Source: Nematostella vectensis (taxonomy: Eukaryota; Cnidaria; Anthozoa; Actiniaria; Edwardsiidae). From it: a DNA stretch of 64,000 bases. Below the pieces are notes generated by a model. That model was given only the letters and a program-made list of their open reading frames with translations. It was not told where the DNA came from and did not search any database. The stretch spans positions 10,182,540 to 10,246,539 of the forward strand of contig NC_064042.1 in NCBI RefSeq assembly GCF_932526225.1, written 5' to 3'. Of this stretch, positions 1-8,900 are shown in pieces (position 1 is the stretch's first letter; each line of letters opens with the position of its first letter). The position numbers and the translations under genes were made by a program.

Positions 1-1261
1 GATGATAATATCAATCAAGTTTTAGACATTCAAAACCAAAATTTTAACCGCAAGTTGGATATAGACTTTTATTAGCAGATTTTTCATCTAAAGCGTACAT
101 CACATAACGATGTTGAGATAATAACTATACACTAAAACATTTTGTGCCACAAAAAATGATGCCTGGTTATGTTAATAAAAAAAATTCAAAAAAAAAAGTT
201 AATATAATATAAAATAATTATTTTATAATATAATTATAAAAATACTTTATACCTTAATATATATCTTATTAAATATTGTACTATAACTTTGAGAAGATCA
301 CAAAGCTTAAGAAATACACCAATTTAAAAATTCATGGTGCTCCATTTTCCTAAACACGCCTTGCAAGATTCGAGGGATGCAGACTCTTGTATTTGAGGAC
401 AAATAAAAAATTCCAAAAATTCACGCACTAAGACTCGCGGTAAAGAAAATGGGCATACCAGAGGGACTTTAGAATGTGAGGGGACGGGAAAAATATTCCA
501 ACTAAAAAATCATCGATCATAAAAGAGGACGCCATGGACTCGAGGCAACCCCTCCGCAACCCCTAAATAAAATCCATCACCCGTTTATCCCCAATAATCG
601 CCATACGCTCGGTCTTAGGGAACTGTCTCGTCACTACTATTCACTTCCGAGTCTTCTTAAACTGTAAAGACCCCTTCCACTCTTTCTATTAACCGTCCCG
701 TTTCCGTCACCAAAGTTTGTCTTGAGGTACTTGTCCTGGAATTGTCTCTCCTTGAACTCGGAGGCCCCCCCGTACAGGCAGTACAGCTAGGGTTACGCTC
801 GGCGGGTGGCTGGACCAGACAGTGGGGGAGGGACTAGCCCATTGATGGTTTTACCGAGGGGGAAGTTCAGATCGTCCAGAAATTCTTCAAATGTTGAAAT
901 GACTGGCTGAGATTAAAAGAGAATGAGTTTTAGGTAATTAGGTTCTCCTGGTATTAAGTAATACTGCGAAACGATTCTTTTCGGGTAAGTAAGCCTTCGC
1001 TAATACATATTTTGCTTAGAACGGTTTTTCTTTTCTCTTTTACATCACTTTGGGCAATTAAGCTGTGTTCTTTTCTGGGATATGACACGCTGGCACTAGG
1101 GCATACTGTGGCCTCCCCCGTTTGTCACCATATCAAGAAAATTCAGCCAAAAATTGTTGTTTCTTCCACAGAAAACACGCTACAAGAATTTGACGTTTTT
1201 GCCCTAAATAAATAACACATACATAATTTCTATTAAAGTTCACGAAATATTCATTCATTCA

Positions 1262-1377
1262 TAGCGGAGCCAAGCGCGGCCGCAGGCCGCGCGCGTAGCC
1301 CCATAGGCATAGAAATATGGTATAGGTATGCGACTTGGTTTTTGTGGTCATCGCGCGGGTACCCTGTGGTGTCACTC

Positions 1378-1417
<40 letters not shown>

Positions 1418-1430
1418 TTCAGCCGCGCGA
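1262..1430. repeat. CpG-dense hairpin and (CCAG)n tract, unit 1
   Basis: Perfect inverted repeat GCGCGGCC (1274-1281) / GGCCGCGC (1285-1292) with a 3-bp loop, followed by a (CCAG)9 tract at 1379-1414. It stands out as undepleted in CpG within AT-rich DNA. Confidence 0.75.
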
Positions 1431-2617
1431 ATCCCAGGCCTCACTCGGCCCCGTAATGGCGACTAAATACAAGCACGGAGCAAGGGAAAAAGTTCTTGTC
1501 GATTATGCGATGATTATTTATTTTGCCTCAAATTTTGTGACTTAAGGATAAAGTCAACTAGAGGAGATCTACTAACATTCATTCACGCCAAGATTTATCT
1601 GGTTTTAGCTAGTAAATTTAAGCAAGTAACAGTTCACATTAAAAAGCGAACAGAACCACAAGAAAGCGACAAAAAAAACAATGCAAGGTGAGTTTTGGAA
1701 GAGAATTTGTATTGTCTATTGAGGATATGACAGTTATTAGGCTTTTTGTTGTCCTTTTTGTATGCTTTGAGAATGCGAGTACTCAACTTAGTAATCAAAT
1801 TATTTGAGCATAACAGGTTTTGTTTTGACATTCTTCGTTTTATCTATATTCTTGATTGTGTTGAATAAAATACAATACAACAAAAACTGGAATTCGTCTT
1901 TAATAAGACTTCTTCAGGGCAGATTGATTGTGTTGAGATATTTCATAAAGGCTAACAAATATCGTGTTGAATTTGTCAAATACTGCTAAAGAAGACCTAT
2001 CTTGTATTTATATCCTGTGCTCTTAGTCCTAAGAAGATACATATCCTTAGAAGATACCGCAGCTTTTTCAACTTACAAGAGAAATTTTCCTTACCGAGGA
2101 TAAAAAAAAACCTATTTTCAATATGTATTGTTGTTATTGTCTGCATCTTGCATCTCATGTGGTTATTTTTTTTTCAAATAGTTGTGGAAAATTAGTTAGA
2201 TTATAAATGGCTTGATAAAAAGATTGTTTTGAAAGAAATAATAAATAATTGTTTTCACTCTTTTATGAACCAGGAACTACCTGAGGGCCAAGATGAATGC
2301 TAAAGACTGGAAGACATGGGAATTAAAAATCATGTCTTGAAGAGAACAGTAGGATGTTCTTATTCACTAGTCATTTGATACCCCCACACCCATGGTCCCA
2401 GGGAAGGGTGGGGGATTCAACTTTAATAAAAGCCTGTTTCCAAGTTAAGAGTAAAAAACAGTCAATACCACCACCCCTCTTGACATATTCTGGTTAAAAA
2501 GTGGTCTAAAACCCCACATTAACCCCTGACTTCTGTGGGACCATAAGGGAGGGGGCACAAATGACTGGTTCATTACTATGTGATTCAGCAGTACACACTC
2601 ATAGGTTTCTTTAGAAC

Positions 2618-3943
2618 AAGATACTTATATAATATAAAACTAAAAACAAACTTTTGCTTTTTAAATAATAAATCTGTAAAGAAAACAGTTTTCTATCAAC
2701 CTAAAGATAATGGGAAAGGGGATATTTTAGAAAAGTACTAAATATAATTATCACATTATTGTTATTATATTTTCTTTTCAGACATTTAAGGAAGAGTCAT
2801 ATTTCTTCCTTTTTCTTCTCCCTGTTGACTATTTTTATGCAATTGATGCTCTTTGCTATTTCCCCTCTACACCAAAAATAAATTAATGAACAGATTTGAT
2901 TTTTAAATTAGAAATTTTCATTTATTACTTTCACTTATATTTTCTTTTTAGGATTTTCTTTTCAAGTCTCTTGCCCATTACATTTATTTTAGATGTTTAG
3001 ATTTATTTCATTGGAATAGTTAGATCCAGGGTTTCTCAAAACACCAAAATATAATGCATTACTAGATGTATATTTGTAGATATTAATTCCCATGGGGATG
3101 AAAAATCACCACTTAAAATGGTACATTAAATCTTCAGCATTGCATCTTATCTAAAATTGTGTCTGACACTATATTCCATCTTTGAAATCCTGTTTCATCC
3201 ATTGTTCTTCGCAAGAACAAAGCTTGTCAGAATGTAGCTTTACAAATGTACATTAATGGAACTTTTATTAAGGGGAAGGGTTTTTTAGGGCAAGATACTT
3301 AAACTGTATAACACTAGCAACAACCTTGTTCTTTTTCAATAATAGAATTCTGTTCACATAGCTTGGATAGCAAAGACATGGCCTCTTTAGAGGCCTGTGG
3401 TGGTGAAAGGGTTAAGATAATGGGGAAGGGGAAATGTCAAGAAATGCTCAATCAAATTATTTTCATTACTGTTATTTTTTTTTCACCAAACCTTTCAAGT
3501 AGAGTCAATTCACTTTATATCTCCTCTCCCGTCGATTATTTTTTAGTCAATTGATATTCTTTGATTCCTCTCTACCCCAAACATAGATCAATGAAAGGGT
3601 TTGGTTTGAAATTAGAAGTTAGCATTTTCAATCTGTTTTTTCTTCATTGCATTCATTTGGGAGTAGGCCACCAACAACAAGGCCACTATTTGGTAAAGTG
3701 GGGTGCACCAATATCTAATGCATGAAAGGAGATATATTTTTGGATTTTAATTTCCAGACATTTTTCTGAATATTCGGTCCAATGAAGGAGAGAATCGCCA
3801 CTAAATCAATACATAAAAACCACAGTATGGCATCTAAACAGTCTAAATATATTATTTTGAATCTTTGGAATGCTGTTACATCTATGACATTTTCTGCACA
3901 AGGGCAAAGCTTGTGGGAGTATTGTTTTGATTAAAAAAAAAGA
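2618..3943. repeat. Old internal tandem duplication (2 x about 0.68 kb), unit 1
   Basis: The halves 2618-3288 and 3289-3943 align in order. Matches include AGATACTT-ATA / AGATACTTAAAC starts, GGGAAAGGGGATATTTTAGAAA / GGGGAAGGGGAAATGTCAAGAA-type blocks, GTTGACTATTTTTATGCAATTGATGC / GTCGATTATTTTTTAGTCAATTGATA-type blocks, and CAAAGCTTGT near the ends (offset 687). The strong divergence shows that the duplication predates the 12-kb array. No conserved ORF. Confidence 0.7.
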
Positions 3944-4030
3944 TACAGTCGAACCTCTATTAAGCGTTCACCCTTGGGACTTAGCTTAGTGACCGCTTAA
4001 TAGAGGTTGACCGCTTAATAGAGGTTTCGC
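3944..4030. mobile_element. Pogo/Tigger-like inverted-repeat relic, unit 1
   Basis: TA followed by CAGTCGAACCTCTATTAAGC resembles the termini of pogo/Tigger-type MITEs (recalled from the family, not searched). The right arm is present but its outer end is replaced by a second copy of TGACCGCTTAATAGAGGT. Confidence 0.5.
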
Positions 4031-5148
4031 TATTTTCTCCCCTAAATTAGCGTAAATCGAGTTGTAATTATACATAAGAACTTTTTATTATAATAAACAA
4101 CAGTAACAATCATGTTAGCCCTAAGACGGGGCCTGGTGCATTCCAATTTGATCCAGAAATGTTTGAAACCGCCAAAATAAATCGATATGTATTGTCGTAT
4201 GCAGGGGGGGGGGGGGGGGGGGGCACGTGCCCTCAGTGCCCCAACTCCTGCTACGGCCTGCAGAATGTTTCTATAGGTAGATTTGTAGCCTTGTAAGACA
4301 CTTTCATCGATGCCACGATGTGAGCAGGCGCCGCCATATCAAACATATCCCCCACGGATAGTGTCCTTCGTATGTATTGCCTTATATGGTCATTCATGCC
4401 CATATTTAGAAGAGCTAAAGTTTCCCCGTTCCCTCATCTACAGAAAACATGGTGAAAAATACTGATCAATTTGCCTGTCAATTTGACACTCGAGGCAAAA
4501 GTTTGTCAAGAAAAACTTGATCGCTTGGTCAAATCCTTTTCTTAAAAAAAGTCCATAGACCCAGGCCTCCAAGAGATTGACCGACCGTGTTAGAAGGTCA
4601 CCCAAATATTGATATGGCTGGGAAATCTTTCTAAGATCGATATGGAATGGAACATCGATAAATTATTTTGAGAATTACCAAACTCTGCGGTATCCGTTGC
4701 TAACTTAGCTCCAGCAAAAAGGCCTACTGCTCTCAACCTTATGATGAATGGCACCTTTTTCACTGTCAAACACATGGGGTGCAAAACTTTGAATTATTGA
4801 AAAATTTCCAGTTTGAGATTCGATCTACTGCTACAATTCGTAGATGTGGTTCCGGTTTCCCCACCACCAAGGTGGTGGCCAGGGATGAAATGGTGTCCAG
4901 GCGCTCACCCCTAACTACGCGTCTTCTTTAAAAAATATATTACAGATTCCCGTCTTTGAAGGATCGTCCGATAACTAATTCAATAGGGCGACGGGCGATT
5001 CACGATGCCAGCAAAAGGATGTCGCCTCAAGCACACTCGGTTGAGCGCGCACGCATTTCTTGACGACGTATTGAGGACTGGACCCTATCCATGATTCATT
5101 GCGCCAAGGCATATCATCAAGCGCCGCACGTCATGATCATAGAGCGAG

Positions 5149-5682
5149 ATATATTATATTATATTATATTATATTATATTATATTATATTATATTATATT
5201 ATATTATATGATATGATATGATATGATATGATATGATATGATATGATATGATATGATATGATATGATATGATATGATATGATATGATATGATATGATATG
5301 ATATGATATGATATGATATGATATGATATGATATGATATGATATGATATGATATGATATGATATGATATGATATGATATGATATGATATGATATGATATG
5401 ATATGATATGATATGATATGATATGATATGATATGATATGATATGATATGATATGATATGATATGATATGATATGATATGATATGATATGATATGATATG
5501 ATATGATATGATATGATATGATATGATATGATATGATATGATATGATATGATATGATATGATATGATATGATATGATATGATATGATATGATATGATATG
5601 ATATGATATGATATGATATGATATGATATGATATGATATGATATGATATGATATGATATGATATTATATTATATTATATTTT
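5149..5682. repeat. Pentanucleotide microsatellite, unit 1 (mostly ATATG)
   Basis: (ATATT)11 at 5151-5205, (ATATG)91 at 5206-5660, (ATATT)4 at 5661-5680. The ATATG block is almost perfectly homogeneous, which suggests recent expansion of one variant. Confidence 0.97.
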
Positions 5683-5949
5683 TAGGGCTCCAGATATATC
5701 CTTGTTTGTTTTGGCAAGGATTTTCAGCCCTCCCACTCTAAAGTGGTCTCCGCGGTCCCTGGCTAATGGCTCGGGCGAAGCGTCGTGTTGAAGACGGCAT
5801 ATTTATGCTTTCTCACTTTCCTTATATGGTGCGCGCGTGGTCAGAGCCCTTGCGCGCGTGCGTGACGTCATGGCCGCTGGTGACGTGATAATGCAAATTA
5901 GAATAGAAATCAAAGAGACCCAAGCTAGCTTGCAAGCTACAGATCTGCG
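5683..5949 (+). promoter_or_regulatory. Putative promoter, copy 1: CRE plus octamer
   Basis: Contains a full CRE palindrome TGACGTCA (5863-5870), a half-type TGACGTGA (5881-5888) and an octamer ATGCAAAT (5891-5898), within 80 bp of the ATG, in locally GC-rich sequence (GCGCGCG tracts). A 14-bp palindrome TAGCTTGCAAGCTA (5926-5939) lies just before the start codon. CRE sites bind CREB/ATF factors and octamers bind POU factors; actual use here is inferred. No clear TATA box placed. Confidence 0.5.
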
Positions 5950-8900
5950 ATGATCTGGATAATTGTAAGCGTAATTTTGGGGACTTTATTGGGTATACTA
6001 GACCATGTATACCCAAATCTACAAACACTATATTTACCAAAAATGTTAGCGGCAGAGTCGCGCAATGGTGAGTTGAAATCTTTGTTATTTTACCTCAAAA
6101 TGACACTGCGCTTTCTCGAATGTGTTCCTTTTTTTGCGATAGCGATTTTTTTTTACATATTTTATTTATTTTGCAGTAATTCTTGGAATTACAGATTTTT
6201 CAGAACCAAGCTCTCTCATCGGTAAGTGTTGAAATGTTTAATAATTCTTGGATTAATTATTTTTAAAAACTAAACGATTTACTTGATAGTTTGTTCCATT
6301 GCTTGTTAGCTTAACCACAACTAAAAGCAATGAAAAAGATATCGTTATTTACAAGTGTTTGAACCCTTCTGAATTAGTCTATAGATCGATTGTTGTTGTT
6401 TTCTGTTCAGATACCTGTGCTGTATATAAAAACCGCACGAGATAATGTTGGCAATACAAATTTTGTTGCAAACCATTAGCTAACGGGGAATGGGGGGGAG
6501 CGGGGACAGTTCACAGTGGATGCGGGATTTTCCAAAGGACATATGGGGTGCACTGTCTGCTTCCCTTTTTTATTGGGGGGGGGGAGGTTGTTCTAGAGAC
6601 ATCAGGTCTACTACTACTGTTCTACTACTGTTTATTCAATCACAGAGACTTGGGGTGCGGTCATTAATTACTGGGGGGCATTTTTGCAAAACTCTGGGCT
6701 AAAAATTTTTTGTCCCCCTTCAAATCCAAGCCCAAAAATCGTGCCCCCCCCCCCCCCCCCGAGACCGCAACCCCCCCCCCCGCCTCCACTTATTTATATT
6801 CAATGATTATATGTCTTTACAACCACAGAGACTTGATATATTGAATGTAACTGAGATATAACCTTTTATTAAAATATAGATCAGCTAGCATGGCAATTTT
6901 GTCTTTTTTAATTTAAGTATGAATCTTCACTTCGCTAGTTTAAGAGTGACAAATAGATGAACAACATATACCTGTGTCGCTAGAAAACGACTACGTCGTC
7001 GACGAGTCTAGGTTTCGCAACATTTTAATGTATTTGTTTTGTTCAACTGATTAGAACAGGCAGGCGCCGAATTAATTCTGGTTTTAATATATTAATGAGC
7101 AAGAACGTCATTGTTCAAATGTAAATTTTATTCAGTTCACAATGTTTCCTCTATTATATACTTAGTTCAATATTGTTCAGGAACCAATCTTGTATTTATA
7201 TAAATATATTTTGAGAATCCCTCTAATGGTTGACAGACAAAGACCCAAAAATGTGACCACCCTTTAATGACAGCCCCAAAAATGTGACCTCCCCTACCAA
7301 AAAAAAAATTTGGCGCCCTAAAAGACATAGCCTCCCTACATATTTGCCGCCCCCCCCCCCCCCCCCCCCCCTCAGTAATAAATGACCGCTCCCTTAGTCG
7401 CAGAGGCGTACAACATAAGACTTCAGCCCTGTGTTGATTCATAAATTTCAGGAAATGGTATAACGAGACTAAGAGTAATAACCTCTATCCATTTGTTTGC
7501 AGAGTTTCGGGACAGAAGAATTGGATACGCTCGGGAGCCTACACTCCCAGGTGATGTATATAGATGTAATATAACAGGTGAGTAAAGATTTCACCTGACA
7601 TATAACCACCAAGATTATCTATATACATATAGTACAACACGCAGAGATGATTGATGTTTTGCCATTAAAAACTCTGAAAATTTAAATACGAGAATAAGTA
7701 ACCTGTGTCTATTTTATTTCTTTGCAGAGTTTCGGGACAGAGGGATTGGATACGAACGGCAGCCTTCCCTTCCCTTTTACGTGTATAAGAACACAACCTA
7801 CACGCCAGGTGAGTAATGAAATCAAATAAGTCATATAACCTTACCCTTTGACGTGTATAACACTATCTTTACGACAGGTGTAAATGGTGTTATACACCTC
7901 ACCTGGATGTTACGTGTATAATACTACACTAGTCGCCTGTATGTCAGCAGAAGATATGACATCTGGCCGGTGAACACGTCGTCTTATACTATAACATGAG
8001 TGATTGACTCAAAAACTTTTACACTTGTCTCCTTGCTGATCATTTCTGTATTTTATATTGTAATCGAACTTTGTTTAGTTGCTGATCTATTTGTTTTGTT
8101 TTAATCGTAGTCGGGCTGGTTCCGAAGGTAACCGCCCTAGCTGTAATCCCACCTGCACCGGAAGTAGTACCGCTATGGTGCAATCCTTTTTTCGTGTCGT
8201 TTGTCGTCATGGCGACCATGGTCACGGTAGCTGTTTTAGCAGTCAACTGGGACAGCGGAGACCAAACTGATGACGATAAAGAAGACGAGAACAAGATGTC
8301 TTCCGACTTGAGGATCTGCCTGATGAAGGTGAGTACTGAGATGAATGTACAGTACCACGTCTGGTCTCTTTGCGAGTTCCAGGAAGAGGCGTTGGAGGGC
8401 GGAGGGAGGGGGGTCGAAGCAGTACTACGTAAGTGCCAAAAAACACTGTAGGACTTTTAGAAGTTGCTGTATCTAATAATAATACTTGAAGGATATTCAC
8501 TCAGAATAGCTGCAGAAGCAAAAGCTGTAGAAGGGCAAGTATTGCAAGTATATCACGTATATGACAATTAGGGCGTCCGCTGTACAATATCTAGGGCCAG
8601 ATACATATTACCAACTGTTTGTCCCGAAGACTGTTATTCAAAGTATGTTTTTAGATAGCGAAAATATATCAAGAAAAAGTAGAGTAGGGTAATGGTTAGG
8701 GTTAGTTTAAGAGAGTAGTTATAACTTGGGAAGGGAATTGTGTTGAAGTTACATTTTGCTTTACAGGAACAAGGCGCGCCTTCAGCAACGTTCCACCCCC
8801 TGGCGAGTTGCGCCGAAAATGATCTGTGCAGTAAACAGACCCAAGACTTAGACAAAAGGGTAAAACTCGAAGAAAAGGAAGTTCAAGCATTAGTTCCTCC

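Larger units (their letters stand above)
1..5148. other. Spacer of unit 1: no supported gene
   Basis: AT-rich sequence with (TATAATATAA)-like stretches at 190-280; short ORFs here are not conserved in frame between units. It contains the CpG hairpin, the CCAG tract, the 0.68-kb duplication and the pogo-like relic listed separately. Strong donor-like GTAAGT/GTGAGT sites occur at 985 and 1688, which could belong to untranslated exons, but no partner acceptor can be fixed. Confidence 0.7.

Noticed and set aside
1012-1215. 67-codon ORF (MLRTVFLFSF) repeated in each unit
   Set aside because: Starts at TTG. Substitutions are not biased to synonymous sites and unit 5 has a 15-bp loss. Near-identity reflects recent duplication rather than coding constraint; a non-coding transcript is possible.
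1342-1545. QPASQPAS-repeat ORF
   Set aside because: Translation of the CCAG microsatellite; frame and length change with repeat number.
1804-1989. 61-codon ORF (MSITGFVLTF), present in units 1, 4 and 5
   Set aside because: A 5-bp deletion breaks it in units 2 and 3 and the start is not ATG; not conserved as coding.
3363-3554. 63-codon ORF (MDSKDMASLE) in each unit
   Set aside because: Starts at TTG, lies in the second half of the old 0.68-kb duplication, and the other half has no matching ORF.
5149-5682. CRISPR-like or satellite-array interpretation of the regular repeats
   Set aside because: A 5-bp period with no spacers; a simple microsatellite in a eukaryotic genome.
5822-6040. Minus-strand ORF opposite exon 1 (MVNIVFVDLG; also in the other copies)
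   Set aside because: Antisense of the exon 1 coding sequence and promoter; it is explained by the plus-strand gene.
8740-8766. Start of the large exon ORF at MLKLHFALQ
   Set aside because: The first codon is GTG and the nine codons include the polypyrimidine tract and CAG acceptor. The frame is joined from exon 5 instead.
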